This document shows positions 1 through 10,592 of a stretch of DNA of 64,000 nucleotides, in pieces. Positions within the stretch are counted from its first letter, which is position 1. Each line of letters starts with the position of its first letter. Position numbers and translations under genes: made by a program. The notes beneath the pieces were generated by a model, which searched no databases, had not been told where the DNA came from, and was given only the letters and a program-made list of their open reading frames with translations. Origin of the DNA: Ectothiorhodospira sp. BSL-9 (lineage in GTDB: Bacteria > Pseudomonadota > Gammaproteobacteria > Ectothiorhodospirales > Ectothiorhodospiraceae); assembly GCF_001632845.1 (NCBI RefSeq), contig NZ_CP011994.1, positions 2,676,001-2,740,000 of the forward strand. Reading direction: 5' to 3'.

Positions 1-1
1 T

Positions 2-241
2 AACCAGTACCTGGAAACCCTGGCCAAGGCGGGTCTGGTGATCTCGGGTAAATCCATGGATGATGCCCTGGTGGAAGTGGTGGAGCTTCACGATCACCCC
101 TGGTTCCTGGCTTGCCAGTTCCATCCGGAATTTACCTCCACGCCCCGGGATGGGCACCCGCTCTTTTCCGGTTTTGTGCGTGCCGCGCGGTTGCAGCACG
201 AGAAAAAGGCCAACCTGAGTGAGCACTATGAATCTGTGTGA
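2..241 (+). CDS. pyrG: CTP synthase, C-terminal end (partial)
   Basis: This is the last 79 codons of CTP synthase, which makes CTP from UTP with glutamine as amide donor. The visible part is the end of the class I glutamine amidotransferase domain. The segment [15 protein letters not shown] carries the His and Glu of the Cys-His-Glu triad, and [10 protein letters not shown] is the usual C-terminal helix. The gene enters from the left edge in frame from base 2 and stops at TGA 239-241. Its last codons overlap the start of kdsA, so pyrG, kdsA and eno are probably one transcript. That order is standard in gammaproteobacteria. Confidence 0.96.
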   Translation, partial: NQYLETLAKAGLVISGKSMDDALVEVVELHDHPWFLACQFHPEFTSTPRDGHPLFSGFVRAARLQHEKKANLSEHYESV

Positions 242-1079
242 TTTTCAGGCCGGTAATGATCAGCCGCTATTCCTGATCTCCGGGCCTTGCGTGATCGAAA
301 GCGAGCAGCTGGCCCTGGACACGGCCGGACAGCTCAAGGAGATGGCGGATCGTCTGGGCATCCCTTTCATTTACAAATCCTCGTTCGACAAGGCCAATCG
401 ATCCTCTGTACAGAGTTTTCGTGGCCCGGGACTGGACGAAGGTCTGAAGATCCTGGAAAAGGTGCGGCAGCAGATTCAGGTGCCGGTGCTCACCGATGTC
501 CACGAGGACACCCCCATGGAGGCCGTCGCCGCCGTGGTGGATGTGCTGCAGACACCGGCCTTTCTGTGCCGCCAGACCAACTTCATCCAGAAGGTGGCCG
601 CGCAGGGGCTGCCGGTGAATATCAAGAAGGGGCAGTTCCTGGCCCCGTGGGACATGCAGAACGTGGTGGACAAGGCCCGGGCCACGGGTAATGAACGCAT
701 CATGGTCTGCGAGCGAGGGGTTTCCTTCGGCTACAACACCCTGATTTCCGACATGCGCGGCCTGGCGGTGATGCGCCAGACCGGCTGTCCGGTGGTATTC
801 GATGCCACGCATTCGGTGCAGCAACCCGGCGGACGGGGAAGCAGCTCCGGCGGTCAGCGGGAGTTTGTTCCGGTGCTGGCCCGGGCAGCGGTGGCCGCTG
901 GCGTGGCCGGATTGTTCATGGAGACCCATCCCGACCCGGAAAAGGCCCTCTCCGACGGCCCCAATGCCTGGCCCATGCCCCTGCTGGAAGACCTGTTGAC
1001 CACCCTCAAGGCGCTGGACGAGGTCACCAAGCGCCAGGGTTTCATTGAAGATCAGTTCCTGATCGCATCCCAAGATTAG
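228..1079 (+). CDS. kdsA: 3-deoxy-8-phosphooctulonate (KDO-8-P) synthase
   Basis: Condenses phosphoenolpyruvate with arabinose 5-phosphate to give KDO-8-P for the lipopolysaccharide inner core; cytosolic TIM-barrel enzyme. Family signatures are GPCVIES near residue 20, [16 protein letters not shown] and [12 protein letters not shown]. The Cys in GPCVIES sits where the metal-independent E. coli enzyme has Asn, which places this copy in the metal-dependent class. I chose ATG 228, which gives the usual short MNLCDF N-terminus and 283 residues; an in-frame GTG lies at 219. The start lies inside the end of pyrG, so translational coupling is likely. eno follows after 12 bases. Confidence 0.96.
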   Translation: MNLCDFQAGNDQPLFLISGPCVIESEQLALDTAGQLKEMADRLGIPFIYKSSFDKANRSSVQSFRGPGLDEGLKILEKVRQQIQVPVLTDVHEDTPMEAVAAVVDVLQTPAFLCRQTNFIQKVAAQGLPVNIKKGQFLAPWDMQNVVDKARATGNERIMVCERGVSFGYNTLISDMRGLAVMRQTGCPVVFDATHSVQQPGGRGSSSGGQREFVPVLARAAVAAGVAGLFMETHPDPEKALSDGPNAWPMPLLEDLLTTLKALDEVTKRQGFIEDQFLIASQD

Positions 1080-1082
1080 TAG

Positions 1083-2372
<1,290 letters not shown>

Positions 2373-2436
2373 GGCCTCAACGCGCCCCCCATGCCCGCGT
2401 GCGCGAGTGGGGGGCGCTGCGCGCCTGGACAGGAAC

Positions 2437-2730
2437 ATGAAGTGGTTGACCGCCCTGCTGCTGGCCTTGCTGGTGGCCCTGCAGTACAAACTCTGGTTCG
2501 GCGAGGGCAACCCGCCCGAGGTCTGGCAATTGCGTGAGACCCTGGAGGCGCAACAGGCGGAGAACCGGCAATTGCGCAGCCGTAATGAGGCCCTGGAAGC
2601 CGAGGTGATCGACCTCAAGACCGGCCTGGACGCCATCGAGGAACGCGCCCGGCGCGAGCTGGGCATGATTGGTGAGGATGAGGTCTTCTTCCAGGTGGTG
2701 GACCGTCACCGCTTTCCCGAGTACCGATGA
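2437..2730 (+). CDS. ftsB: Cell division protein FtsB
   Basis: Small bitopic protein of the FtsQLB divisome subcomplex. The 97 residues show a single N-terminal membrane span (about residues 3-19), then a leucine-zipper coiled coil (about 30-65, LRETLEAQQAENRQLRSRN) and the conserved RRELGMIGEDEVFFQVV tail. An in-frame ATG lies 30 bases upstream, but the start at 2437 puts the membrane segment directly at the N-terminus as in the family and has GGACAGGA at good spacing. The eno-ftsB-ispD-ispF order is conserved in gammaproteobacteria. Its stop codon overlaps an ATG in a short tandem repeat described separately. Confidence 0.94.
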   Translation: MKWLTALLLALLVALQYKLWFGEGNPPEVWQLRETLEAQQAENRQLRSRNEALEAEVIDLKTGLDAIEERARRELGMIGEDEVFFQVVDRHRFPEYR

Positions 2731-2746
2731 AAGAGTACCGATGAAA
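2719..2746 (+). repeat. 14-bp tandem duplication at the ftsB/ispD junction
   Basis: The sequence GAGTACCGATGAAA occurs twice head to tail (2719-2732 and 2733-2746). The first copy ends ftsB (TGA 2728-2730) and contains an ATG overlapping that stop. The second copy contains the ispD start. As a result the first ATG opens a five-codon minicistron (MKEYR) whose TGA (2742-2744) overlaps the ispD ATG (2741-2743). Confidence 0.95.
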
Positions 2747-3469
2747 CCTGAGCCAAGATTCTGGGCGGTGATTCCTGCCGCCGGCGTGGGCAGTCGCATG
2801 CGAGCCGACCGCCCCAAGCAGTACCTGCCCCTGGCCGGTCGCACCGTGATCGAACAGACCCTGGATATATTCCTGCGTCATCCTCGTATCGCCGGTGTGG
2901 TGGTGGCCGTGAGCCATGACGATGCCTATTTTCCTTCCCTGTGCCCCACCGCCGACAAGCCCCTCAAGGTGGTGGATGGTGGTGCCGAGCGCTGCCACTC
3001 GGTGTTGAATGCCCTGCGCGGCCTGAAGGCACTGGCTCAGCCGGATGACTGGGTGCTGGTTCATGATGCCGCGCGGCCCTGTTTGAGTGACGAGGATCTG
3101 GAGGGTCTGATCCAGGCCCTGGGAGATGATCCGGTGGGCGGCATCCTGGCCACCCCGGTGAGGGACACCAAGAAGCGGGCCACGCCCGATGGGCGCATTG
3201 CCGCCACGGTGGATCGCTCCGACCTGTGGCGAGCCTTCACGCCCCAGATGTTTCGCCTGGACGCCCTGGCAGGCGCCCTGGAGAAGGCACTGAATGATGG
3301 CTTCATGGTCACCGATGAAGCCTCGGCCCTGGAACATGCCGGCCAGTCTCCCCGACTGGTGGAAGGCAGCGCCGAAAACATCAAGATCACCCGCCCCGAG
3401 GATCTGCGTTTGGCCGAGTTCTACCTGGCCGAGCGCAAGCGGGCATCCACGACCCGGAACGAGACATGA
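2741..3469 (+). CDS. ispD: 2-C-methyl-D-erythritol 4-phosphate cytidylyltransferase
   Basis: Third step of the MEP isoprenoid pathway: joins MEP to CTP, giving CDP-methylerythritol. The 242 residues start [20 protein letters not shown], with the nucleotide-binding GxGxRM loop and the Lys of [18 protein letters not shown] and TPQMFR are further family motifs. A longer in-frame reading exists upstream but overlaps ftsB extensively and lacks homology. The start is coupled to the end of the five-codon minicistron created by the 14-bp duplication. The last four bases (ATGA) overlap ispF. In this phototroph the pathway also feeds bacteriochlorophyll and carotenoid side chains (inference). Confidence 0.95.
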   Translation: MKPEPRFWAVIPAAGVGSRMRADRPKQYLPLAGRTVIEQTLDIFLRHPRIAGVVVAVSHDDAYFPSLCPTADKPLKVVDGGAERCHSVLNALRGLKALAQPDDWVLVHDAARPCLSDEDLEGLIQALGDDPVGGILATPVRDTKKRATPDGRIAATVDRSDLWRAFTPQMFRLDALAGALEKALNDGFMVTDEASALEHAGQSPRLVEGSAENIKITRPEDLRLAEFYLAERKRASTTRNET

Positions 3470-3945
3470 ACCTGCGTATTGGTCACGGCTACGACGTACA
3501 TGCCTTCATGGAAGGCGATCACCTGGTGATTGGCGGGGTGCATATCCCCCATGACCGGGCCTTCAAGGCCCACTCGGACGGCGACGTGCTGCTGCACGCC
3601 GTCAGTGACGCCATCCTGGGCGCGCTGGCCCTGGGTGACATCGGTCGGCACTTTCCGGATACGGACCCGGCCTTCAAGGGCGCGGACAGTCGTGAACTGC
3701 TGCGCCAGGTGATGGGGCAGGTCCGCGAGCGGGGCTGGAGAGTGGGCAATGTGGACGGCACCATCGCCGCTCAGGCCCCCAAGATGTCACCCCATGTGGA
3801 TCGGATGCGGGCCAATATCGCCGAGGATCTCGGGGTGGAGGTTGAGCAGGTGAACGTGAAAGCCACCACCACCGAGCGTCTGGGATTCGTGGGCCGCAAG
3901 GAGGGCATCGAGGCCCACGCGGTGGTGCTGCTGACCCGGGAGTGA
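3466..3945 (+). CDS. ispF: 2-C-methyl-D-erythritol 2,4-cyclodiphosphate synthase
   Basis: Fifth enzyme of the MEP pathway; a homotrimeric zinc enzyme that cyclises CDP-ME 2-phosphate with release of CMP. The 159 residues show the zinc-binding motif GHGYDVHAF (Asp and His), [10 protein letters not shown] with the third His ligand, [10 protein letters not shown], and the C-terminal [14 protein letters not shown]. The ATG overlaps the ispD stop by ATGA, so the two are translationally coupled. A strong hairpin follows 5 bases after the stop and ends the pyrG-to-ispF transcript. Confidence 0.97.
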   Translation: MNLRIGHGYDVHAFMEGDHLVIGGVHIPHDRAFKAHSDGDVLLHAVSDAILGALALGDIGRHFPDTDPAFKGADSRELLRQVMGQVRERGWRVGNVDGTIAAQAPKMSPHVDRMRANIAEDLGVEVEQVNVKATTTERLGFVGRKEGIEAHAVVLLTRE

Positions 3946-3949
3946 AACG

Positions 3950-3980
3950 CCTCCCCCAGGGTCAGCAACCTTGGGGGAGG
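3950..3980. terminator. Bidirectional terminator hairpin between ispF and fdxA
   Basis: CCTCCCCCAGG (3950-3960) pairs with CCTTGGGGGAGG (3969-3980) around an 8-base loop, with one bulged T. It lies between the convergent ispF and fdxA genes, so it probably serves both. The flanking runs are not strong U tracts, so termination efficiency is uncertain. Confidence 0.75.
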
Positions 3981-3994
3981 GGGGTTGCCTGGCC

Positions 3995-4318
3995 TTAACG
4001 CTCCAGGTGTTTCAGCTTGTCCGGTTTTCCGTTCCATTCCTCCGCATCCGGCAACGGATCCTTGCGCCGGGTGATCACCGGCCACTGCTGGGACAGTTCC
4101 GCATTCAGTTCCAGCATATGCTCCTGCCCTTCAGGGACCTCATCCTCCGGCACGATGGCCTCGGCTGGACACTCCGGCTCGCACAGAGAGCAGTCGATGC
4201 ATTCATCCGGGTCAATCACCAGAAAGTTGGGGCCCTCGTGAAAACAGTCCACCGGGCACACCTCCACGCAGTCCGTGAACTTGCAGCGGATACAGTTTTC
4301 CAGTACCACAAACGTCAT
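3995..4318 (-). CDS. fdxA: Ferredoxin of the 7Fe-8S (FdxA) type
   Basis: Small soluble electron carrier. The 107 residues hold two cysteine clusters: near residues 9-25 ([17 protein letters not shown]) and near 39-49 ([12 protein letters not shown]). This FdxA pattern usually binds one [3Fe-4S] and one [4Fe-4S] cluster. The long C-terminal tail ending in PDKLKHLER is typical of the family. It is a single gene, convergent with ispF and just downstream of mutS on the same strand (about 140 bases between them). The N-terminal [12 protein letters not shown] leaves no ambiguity about the start. Confidence 0.95.
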   Translation of the reverse strand: MTFVVLENCIRCKFTDCVEVCPVDCFHEGPNFLVIDPDECIDCSLCEPECPAEAIVPEDEVPEGQEHMLELNAELSQQWPVITRRKDPLPDAEEWNGKPDKLKHLER

Positions 4319-4461
4319 CGTGCATATCCCTCCAGATGGGTGTGATTGGGGCAGGCCCTGACTGGCCAGTGAATCAAGCCTGAGGCCTGAGCCGGCTTAA
4401 CGTCAAGATCCCCTCATTTCGGTGCCGTTACCCCCAGGAAAACAGGGTTTTGCCAGGGGGT

Positions 4462-7083
4462 TCAGTCACTCACTGATCCCGTTGCTTCTTCCTTGATCAG
4501 AGACTGCAGCCGATAAAGGGCCTCCAGGGCCTGCCGGGGGGTGAGATCATCCGGGCTCAACGCTTCAACCGCCTCGCGCAGCGCCGTTGCGGCCGGGTCA
4601 GCAGGCTCCGGTGGCGAGGGTGTCCAACCGCCGTCGGCGCCAAAAAGGCTGAGTTGGGGGCTGTCGGCAGCCGCGCCAGCCAGGCTCTGCTGTTCCAGTT
4701 CCGACAGGCGCTCCCGGGCGCGCTGGATCACGCTGCGGGGTACACCAGCCAGTGCGGCCACATGCAGGCCATAACTCTGGTTGGCCGGCCCTTCTTTCAG
4801 GGCATGCAGGAAGACGATGCGCTCACCGTGCTCGATGGCATCGATGTGTACATTCACAATGGCAGGGAACTGCTCTGGCAGGGCCGTGAGCTCGAAATAA
4901 TGGGTGGCGAACAGACTGAAGGCCCGGTTCTTGCGCGCCAGGTGTTCGGCGCAGGCCCAGGCGAGGGAGAGGCCATCGAAGGTGCTGGTGCCACGGCCGA
5001 TCTCATCCATGAGTACCAGGCTGCGATCAGTGGCATGGTTGAGGATGTTCGCGGCCTCGGTCATCTCCACCATGAACGTGGATCGGCCCGAAGCCAGGTC
5101 GTCACTGGCACCGATGCGGGTGAAGATGCGGTCCACGGGCCCCAGCCGGGCATGGCGAGCGGGCACGAAGCTGCCCACGTGGGCCATGAGCACAATCAGG
5201 GCGGCCTGACGCATGTAGGTGGATTTACCGCCCATATTGGGGCCGGTGATCACCAGCATGCGGCGCCGGTCGTGCATCTTCAGGTCATTGGGCACGAATG
5301 GGGCATCCAGTACCTGCTCCACCACCGGATGCCGCCCTTCCTCGATGAGCAGTCCCGGCGTGTCGGTGAGTTCCGGAGCCCGATAGTCCAGGGTCTCGGC
5401 CCGTTCCGCCAGGTTGGCCAGTACATCCAGTTCCGCCAGGCCCTCGGCGGTCTGACGCAGCCCCGGCAAGGGTTCATGCAACTGTGTGAGCAGCGCCTCG
5501 TAAAGCTGTTTTTCCCGGGCCAGTGATCTTTCCCGTGCTGAGAGCACCTTGTCCTCAAAGCGCTTGAGTTCGGGCGTGATGAAGCGCTCCGCCCCCTTGA
5601 GGGTCTGGCGGCGAGTGTAATCCTCCGGGGCCTTCTCCGACTGAGTGCGGCTGATCTCGATGTAATACCCGTGCACACGGTTGTAGGCCACCTTGAGATT
5701 GGTGATGCCCGTACGTTCCCGCTCACGCTGCTCCAGATCCACCAGGAACTGATCAGCATTCTCCGACAGGCTGCGCAGTTCATCCAGTTCCGCGTCGTAA
5801 CCCGATGCGATCACGCCACCGTCACGGATCAGTACCGGGGGCTGGTCGATCACGGCCCGGCGCAGCAGGTCCACCACCTGCGGGTGTTCTCCGATCTGCC
5901 CCGCCAGGGCGGTGATGCGCGGTGATGCCAGGGTGGCCAGTTCTGACTGCAGGTTGGGTAGTTCTGCCAGGGAATCACGCAGGGTGGTGAGATCGCGGGG
6001 GCGGGCGGAACCCAGGGCCACCCGGGTGAGGATGCGTTCCAGGTCGCCGATCCCCCGCAGTTGCACCTGAAGGGGCTCGAAGGCCTGCCGTTCCTGCAAC
6101 TCTCCAACCGCGCCATGGCGCTCCTGCAGGGCGCGGCGATCCCGCAGGGGCTGATGCAGCCAACGGCCCAGCAGGCGACTACCCATGGCCGTGACCGTGC
6201 GATCGAGCACGGAGGCCAGGGTGTTCTCATGGCCTCCGGACAGATTCACGGTGAGTTCCAGGTTCCGTCGGCTGGCAGCGTCCAGAATGATGCCGGCATC
6301 ACGGCTCTGCACACTCAGGCCATCGATATGGGGCAGGGCGGTCTTCTGGGTGTCCTTGACGTACTGCAGCAGGGCCCCCGCGGCCCCGACCGCCCGATGC
6401 ATGTCCTCGCAGCCAAAGCCGGCCAGATCCCGGGTGCCGAACTGGCGGGTCAGCAGTTCTCGCGCGGCGTCCACCTCGAAATGCCACGGTGGCCGGCGGC
6501 GCACGCCCGTGCGTTCCGGGCCGGGCAGTGTCATGCCCTCGGGAATCAGGATCTCGGCCGGGCGCAGACGTTCCAGCTCACCCAGCAGGGGCTCCGTGCC
6601 GGCGAGTTCCTGAACCTGAAAGCGCCCCGTGCTCAGGTCCAGGGCGGCCAGCCCGGTGTGTTCGCCATCGCCCCCAACGCACACCAGCAGATTGTCCCGG
6701 CGCTCATCCAGCAGGGCGTCCTCGGTGACCGTACCCGGCGTAACCACCCGCACCACCTTGCGTTCCACCGGGCCCTTGCTGCTGCCCGGGTCCCCCACCT
6801 GCTCACAGATGGCCACCGATTCTCCCAGTCGCAGCAGCCTGGCCAGATAGGACTCCACAGCATGCACGGGCACACCTGCCATGGGGATGGGTTCCCCGGC
6901 GGACTGTCCACGGCGGGTGAGGGTGATGTCCAGGAGCCTCGCCGCGCGGGTGGCGTCGTCGAAGAACAGCTCGTAGAAATCCCCCATGCGGTAGAACAAC
7001 AGGATGTCCGGATGCTCGGCCTTGATGCGAAGAAACTGCTGCATCATGGGGGTGTGTGCAGAATGATTCTTTACTTCAGTCAC
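4462..7083 (-). CDS. mutS: DNA mismatch repair protein MutS
   Basis: Recognises base mismatches and small loops and recruits MutL. The 873 residues carry the mismatch-wedge motif [11 protein letters not shown] near residue 35, the connector and lever/clamp regions, and the ABC-type ATPase: Walker [15 protein letters not shown], signature [16 protein letters not shown], Walker [16 protein letters not shown] and the His loop FATHYFEL. The C-terminal tail with [13 protein letters not shown] is the beta-clamp/tetramerisation region. The full length and intact catalytic residues argue for a working gene. It is transcribed away from the Host_attach-like gene; their 5' ends are about 260 bases apart. 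Confidence 0.97.
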   Translation of the reverse strand: MTEVKNHSAHTPMMQQFLRIKAEHPDILLFYRMGDFYELFFDDATRAARLLDITLTRRGQSAGEPIPMAGVPVHAVESYLARLLRLGESVAICEQVGDPGSSKGPVERKVVRVVTPGTVTEDALLDERRDNLLVCVGGDGEHTGLAALDLSTGRFQVQELAGTEPLLGELERLRPAEILIPEGMTLPGPERTGVRRRPPWHFEVDAARELLTRQFGTRDLAGFGCEDMHRAVGAAGALLQYVKDTQKTALPHIDGLSVQSRDAGIILDAASRRNLELTVNLSGGHENTLASVLDRTVTAMGSRLLGRWLHQPLRDRRALQERHGAVGELQERQAFEPLQVQLRGIGDLERILTRVALGSARPRDLTTLRDSLAELPNLQSELATLASPRITALAGQIGEHPQVVDLLRRAVIDQPPVLIRDGGVIASGYDAELDELRSLSENADQFLVDLEQRERERTGITNLKVAYNRVHGYYIEISRTQSEKAPEDYTRRQTLKGAERFITPELKRFEDKVLSARERSLAREKQLYEALLTQLHEPLPGLRQTAEGLAELDVLANLAERAETLDYRAPELTDTPGLLIEEGRHPVVEQVLDAPFVPNDLKMHDRRRMLVITGPNMGGKSTYMRQAALIVLMAHVGSFVPARHARLGPVDRIFTRIGASDDLASGRSTFMVEMTEAANILNHATDRSLVLMDEIGRGTSTFDGLSLAWACAEHLARKNRAFSLFATHYFELTALPEQFPAIVNVHIDAIEHGERIVFLHALKEGPANQSYGLHVAALAGVPRSVIQRARERLSELEQQSLAGAAADSPQLSLFGADGGWTPSPPEPADPAATALREAVEALSPDDLTPRQALEALYRLQSLIKEEATGSVSD

Positions 7084-7242
7084 TTAATGCCTTTTCTTGT
7101 CAAATGGTCCGAAGGATGTCCGATCGGCGGCGGCCCGCAGGTCGCAATGGTCGGGATGATGCCCTTAAAAGGCCCCGGCGTGAAGGAAGCGCGCGGTGAA
7201 CAACGCATCAGGATCGTCTAATCTCCATACAGGAGGAGATAC

Positions 7243-7272
7243 ATGGCCCCTCCCGGGCCGCTCTTCCGTTAA
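7243..7272 (+). CDS. Possible leader peptide MAPPGPLFR
   Basis: A nine-codon open frame (ATG GCC CCT CCC GGG CCG CTC TTC CGT TAA) is preceded by a near-perfect ribosome-binding sequence AGGAGGAG (7231-7238) five bases upstream. It contains Pro-Pro-Gly, a strong ribosome-stalling tripeptide relieved by EF-P. It is followed after 20 bases by a terminator-like hairpin and then by the next gene. This is the layout of an attenuation leader, but no functional evidence exists beyond position and sequence. Confidence 0.45.
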   Translation: MAPPGPLFR

Positions 7273-7292
7273 TGACGCAGCGATTGCTGCGC

Positions 7293-7316
7293 GGCCGGGC
7301 TCAGGCTCGGCCTTTT
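7293..7316 (+). terminator. Terminator-like hairpin ahead of the Host_attach gene
   Basis: GGCCGGGC (7293-7300) pairs with GCTCGGCC (7305-7312), with one G-U pair and a TCAG tetraloop, and is followed by TTTT. It lies between the putative leader peptide and the gene at 7343. It could be an attenuator or an ordinary upstream terminator. Confidence 0.55.
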
Positions 7317-7342
7317 CAGTCACGCAGATAGGAGGTTCGTCT

Positions 7343-7777
7343 ATGACAACATGGGTCATCGTCGCGGATGCGAGTCGGGCCAGGTTTTTCAGCGCCGAAA
7401 AGTCCTTCAGCCCTCTGGTGGAAGAGGAAGACTTCACGCATCCCGAGGCCCGATTGCACGAACACGAACTGCAATCCGACCGAATGGGGCGAACATTTGA
7501 CAGCAGTGGCGATGGGCGTCATGCCATGGGGAAGGAGACGCCTCCCAAGAAGCATGAGGCCAACCGGTTTGCGAGGGAGTTGTGTGAGCGACTCAACGTG
7601 GCCCGCGCCAAGGGTCAGTTTACCAAGCTCTACATCATCGCCGCGCCCTCGTTCCTCGGAGCGTTGCGCGGTTGCATGAATGCGGTCACCCAGAAATCCA
7701 TTGCCGGTGAGATCGACAAGAACCTCACCACTCAGGATCCGGCCGATATCCGGCGGCAGTTACCGCAGTTCCTTTGA
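7343..7777 (+). CDS. Host_attach (PF10116-like) family protein
   Basis: A 144-residue soluble protein that looks like the family named 'protein required for attachment to host cells'. Visible features are the N-terminal beta strand TTWVIVADASRARFF, the internal HEANRFARELCERLN helix, and KLYIIAAPSFLGALR, which resembles the eRF1/archaeal release-factor-like fold seen in related stress proteins. Its biochemical role is not established. I chose ATG 7343 because of TAGGAGG at good spacing; an in-frame reading from 7196 has no such site. It follows a leader-peptide/hairpin arrangement, which suggests post-initiation control. Confidence 0.8.
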   Translation: MTTWVIVADASRARFFSAEKSFSPLVEEEDFTHPEARLHEHELQSDRMGRTFDSSGDGRHAMGKETPPKKHEANRFARELCERLNVARAKGQFTKLYIIAAPSFLGALRGCMNAVTQKSIAGEIDKNLTTQDPADIRRQLPQFL

Positions 7778-7842
7778 GCCAACGGCCCATCCTGGGGCCG
7801 TGCCCCCACACCCGGGGTCATCCCGTGGCTGTGGGGGTGTGC

Positions 7843-8502
7843 TCAGGACTCCTTCCCCACCAGGGGCACGAAGCGCACCGCCAGCACCCGCTGGCAATCC
7901 AGTTCTCCCTCATCGTTGCAGGTGGCCACCACCAGATCCTGGCTCTGCCAGTTGGAGTTCACCGGGATCACCATGCGCCCGCCGGGGCGCAACTGGTCTT
8001 CAAGGCTGGCGGGGATGCGTGGAGCACCGGCGGTGACGATGATGGCGTCGAAGGGGGCCTCCTCCGGCCAACCGGCATGACCATCGCCCACCCGGGTATG
8101 GATGTTCCCGTAGCCCAGGGCCCGCAGACGTTCCTGAGCGCCCTCGGCCAGTTCCGGTATGACTTCAATGGTAAAGACCTCCCGGGCCAGCTCCGCCAGG
8201 ATGGCGGTCTGGTAGCCGCATCCAGTGCCCACCTCCAGTACCCGCGCCTCGGGGGTCAGGTCCAGCAGTTGTGTCATCAGGGCCACCACGAAGGGTTGCG
8301 AGATGGTCTGCTGATGTCCGATGGGGAGGGCGGTGTTCTCCCAGGCATGACTTTGTTGCCTGGCCGGCACGAAGTGGTCCCGGGGCACCCGGGTCAGGGC
8401 CGCTTCCACCTCGGGTGCCAGAGACTGAAGGCCCGTGGTGTCAGCGGTGGCCTTGAAGTCAAGGCGAACCTGTTCAATGAGCCGGGCGACTGGATCTTTC
8501 AT
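7843..8502 (-). CDS. pcm: Protein-L-isoaspartate O-methyltransferase
   Basis: Methylates abnormal L-isoaspartyl residues in aged proteins with S-adenosylmethionine, starting their repair. From MKDPVARLIEQVR the protein has 219 residues. Signatures are the substrate loop HAWENTALPIGHQQTISQP, the SAM-binding VLEVGTGCGYQTAILAEL (motif I), and IIVTAGAPRIP. A 35-codon upstream extension is open but has no family similarity. The chosen ATG has AGGAGA upstream. It is a single gene convergent with the upstream Host_attach gene and divergent from the PilZ gene. Confidence 0.95.
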   Translation of the reverse strand: MKDPVARLIEQVRLDFKATADTTGLQSLAPEVEAALTRVPRDHFVPARQQSHAWENTALPIGHQQTISQPFVVALMTQLLDLTPEARVLEVGTGCGYQTAILAELAREVFTIEVIPELAEGAQERLRALGYGNIHTRVGDGHAGWPEEAPFDAIIVTAGAPRIPASLEDQLRPGGRMVIPVNSNWQSQDLVVATCNDEGELDCQRVLAVRFVPLVGKES

Positions 8503-8627
8503 GGCGCGGTATCTCCTGTCAACGCCTGGAACAAGCCCTGGAAGGCTCGCGTTCCACGGCATGATAGTATTTCGCGGGCGCGCTTGTAGAGGCCCGAATC
8601 GATTCACCTAATGAACTGGGGGCATGC

Positions 8628-8921
8628 ATGAACATGGGTATGGATGAAAAACGTGATTTCCAGCGTTTGCAGGTGGATCATCCGGTCAGGGTGAAGGAGC
8701 TGGATTCGGGTCGGGAGCACCAGGGGCTGGGGCGGGATCTAAGCCCGAACGGCCTCTCCTTCTATCTGGATGATCCGCTGCCAGTGGGAATGCAGCTCGC
8801 GGTGGCGATTGAACCGATCAAGGCCCTGGTAGCGCCGCTAAATGCGGAAGTGGAGGTATTGCGGGTGGACCCGGAAGGCCTGGGCTATGTGGTGGCCACC
8901 AAGATTCAGCGCATGCTGTGA
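8628..8921 (+). CDS. PilZ-domain cyclic-di-GMP receptor
   Basis: A 97-residue stand-alone PilZ domain. Both c-di-GMP-binding motifs are present: RxxxR in KRDFQR near residue 8-12 and DxSxxG in DLSPNG near residue 38, followed by the beta-barrel core. The protein probably senses c-di-GMP and acts on a partner by contact; the target cannot be read from sequence. Its stop TGA shares one base with the pncC start (TGATG), so the two are coupled. A GGEEF diguanylate cyclase is encoded at 41.5 kb in the same window. Several ATGs crowd the 5' end (8628, 8634, 8640), so the exact start is uncertain. Confidence 0.88.
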   Translation: MNMGMDEKRDFQRLQVDHPVRVKELDSGREHQGLGRDLSPNGLSFYLDDPLPVGMQLAVAIEPIKALVAPLNAEVEVLRVDPEGLGYVVATKIQRML

Positions 8922-9424
8922 TGACCGCCCTCAACGACTCCGCTCTGGAGGGGCGTGCCAGGGCCCTGGGGGACCTGATTCTGGCGCGTGGTTGGCAGCT
9001 GGCCCTGGCTGAATCCTGCACCGGGGGCTGGATCGCCAAGGTGATCACCGACATTCCCGGCAGCTCGGCCTGGTTCGATCGTGGCTTTGTCACCTACAGC
9101 AATGCCGCCAAGCGGGAACAGTTGCAGGTGCCTCAGCAGACCCTGGATGCCGCCGGCGCCGTGAGTCGCGAGACCGTGCAGGCCATGGTGGACGGAGTCT
9201 TGCGCAACTGCAGCGCTGATCTTGCAGCGGCAGTCAGCGGTGTCGCCGGCCCCGGGGGCGGGACCCTCGACAAGCCGGTGGGCACGGTCTGGGTCGCCTG
9301 GGGACTCAGAGACCAGCCCGTTCATGGTGAATGTCTCCACTTGCAGGGGGATCGGGAAGCCGTGCGACGGCAGAGCGTCGCGCGGGTGCTGGAGGGCCTG
9401 CAAACCCTGCTGGAACGCCGCTAA
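8921..9424 (+). CDS. pncC: Nicotinamide-nucleotide amidohydrolase (CinA C-terminal domain type)
   Basis: Hydrolyses nicotinamide mononucleotide to nicotinate mononucleotide for NAD recycling. The 167 residues correspond to the stand-alone CinA C-terminal domain. [30 protein letters not shown] and [10 protein letters not shown] are its signatures. The gene starts within the stop of the PilZ gene and precedes recA, a neighbour order common in gammaproteobacteria; NMN arises from bacterial DNA ligase, which explains the repair-gene company. A small inverted repeat (9456-9474) follows the stop. Confidence 0.93.
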   Translation: MTALNDSALEGRARALGDLILARGWQLALAESCTGGWIAKVITDIPGSSAWFDRGFVTYSNAAKREQLQVPQQTLDAAGAVSRETVQAMVDGVLRNCSADLAAAVSGVAGPGGGTLDKPVGTVWVAWGLRDQPVHGECLHLQGDREAVRRQSVARVLEGLQTLLERR

Positions 9425-9551
9425 CCCCCCGTGTTCGGGATTGGCGACGGAGGGCGGGAGTGTGAGATACTCCCACGCTTTCCGGAATTGTTTAAGGGCG
9501 CCGTGGACGGTGCCAAACCACATGACTAGGGATGATCGAGAGGGCAGGATC

Positions 9552-10592
9552 TTGGACGAGAATCGTAAAAAGGCGTTGAGCGCGGCACTGGGCCAGATCG
9601 AACGGCAGTTCGGCAAGGGCGCTGTCATGCGCATGGGCGATTCCAGCGTGGTGCGTGATGTGTCGGTGGTGTCCACCGGGTCCCTGGCCCTGGATATTGC
9701 CCTGGGTGTGGGTGGTCTGCCCCGCGGTCGCGTGGTGGAGATCTTCGGGCCCGAGTCCTCTGGCAAGACCACGCTGACGCTGCAGGTGATCGCCGAATGC
9801 CAGAAGGAGGGCGGCACGGCGGCCTTCGTGGACGCGGAACATGCCCTGGACCCGACCTATGCCCAGGCGCTGGGTGTGGATGTGGACAATCTCCTGGTCT
9901 CCCAGCCCGACACCGGTGAACAGGCCCTGGAGATCGCCGACATGCTGGTGCGTTCCGGCGCCGTGGATGTGGTGGTGGTGGACTCCGTGGCCGCACTCAC
10001 CCCCAAGGCCGAGATTGAAGGCGAGATGGGCGACACCCACGTGGGCCTGCAGGCCCGCCTGATGTCCCAGGCCCTGCGCAAGCTCACCGCCAACATCAAG
10101 CGTTCCAACACCCTGGTGGTGTTCATCAACCAGATCCGCATGAAGATCGGTGTGATGTTCGGTAACCCCGAGACCACCACCGGTGGCAATGCGCTCAAAT
10201 TCTACTCCTCCGTTCGGCTGGATATCCGCCGTACCGGCGCCATCAAGAAAGGCGACGAAGTGATCGGCAACGAAACGCGGGTGAAAGTGGTCAAGAACAA
10301 GACGGCCCCGCCGTTCCGGGAAGCCCACTTCGAGATTCTCTATGGCGAGGGCATCTCCCGCCTGGCCGAAGTGATCGACATGGGCGTGAAGGACGGCATC
10401 GTCGACAAGGCAGGCGCCTGGTACAGCTACAAGGGGGAACGCATTGGCCAGGGCAAGGATAACGCCCGTAACTTCCTCAAGGAACATCCGGAGATCGCCG
10501 CGGATATCGAGTCCCAGATCCGCGACAAGCACATGCCCAAGCGGAAGCCTGTTGAGAGTGACAGTAGCGAAAGCCAAGCCGCAGAAGGCTGA
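9552..10592 (+). CDS. recA: Recombinase RecA
   Basis: Forms ATP-dependent filaments on single-stranded DNA for homologous recombination and SOS induction. I place the start at TTG 9552, giving the family N-terminus (M)[22 protein letters not shown] and 346 residues. AGGGCAGGA precedes it. An in-frame ATG at 9522 would add ten unconserved residues. Walker [10 protein letters not shown], the Walker B strand [10 protein letters not shown], loop L2 [12 protein letters not shown] and the acidic C-terminus are intact. No clear CTG-N10-CAG LexA box is seen upstream. recX begins inside its 3' end. Confidence 0.95.
   Translation: MDENRKKALSAALGQIERQFGKGAVMRMGDSSVVRDVSVVSTGSLALDIALGVGGLPRGRVVEIFGPESSGKTTLTLQVIAECQKEGGTAAFVDAEHALDPTYAQALGVDVDNLLVSQPDTGEQALEIADMLVRSGAVDVVVVDSVAALTPKAEIEGEMGDTHVGLQARLMSQALRKLTANIKRSNTLVVFINQIRMKIGVMFGNPETTTGGNALKFYSSVRLDIRRTGAIKKGDEVIGNETRVKVVKNKTAPPFREAHFEILYGEGISRLAEVIDMGVKDGIVDKAGAWYSYKGERIGQGKDNARNFLKEHPEIAADIESQIRDKHMPKRKPVESDSSESQAAEG

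Noticed and set aside
6061-7221. A 386-codon + strand frame opposite mutS
   Set aside because: Antisense shadow of an intact mutS; no domain pattern.
9456-9474. Inverted repeat GGGAGT-N7-ACTCCC upstream of recA considered as a LexA operator
   Set aside because: It lacks the CTG-N10-CAG pattern; more likely a weak hairpin after pncC. SOS control of recA cannot be claimed from this window.
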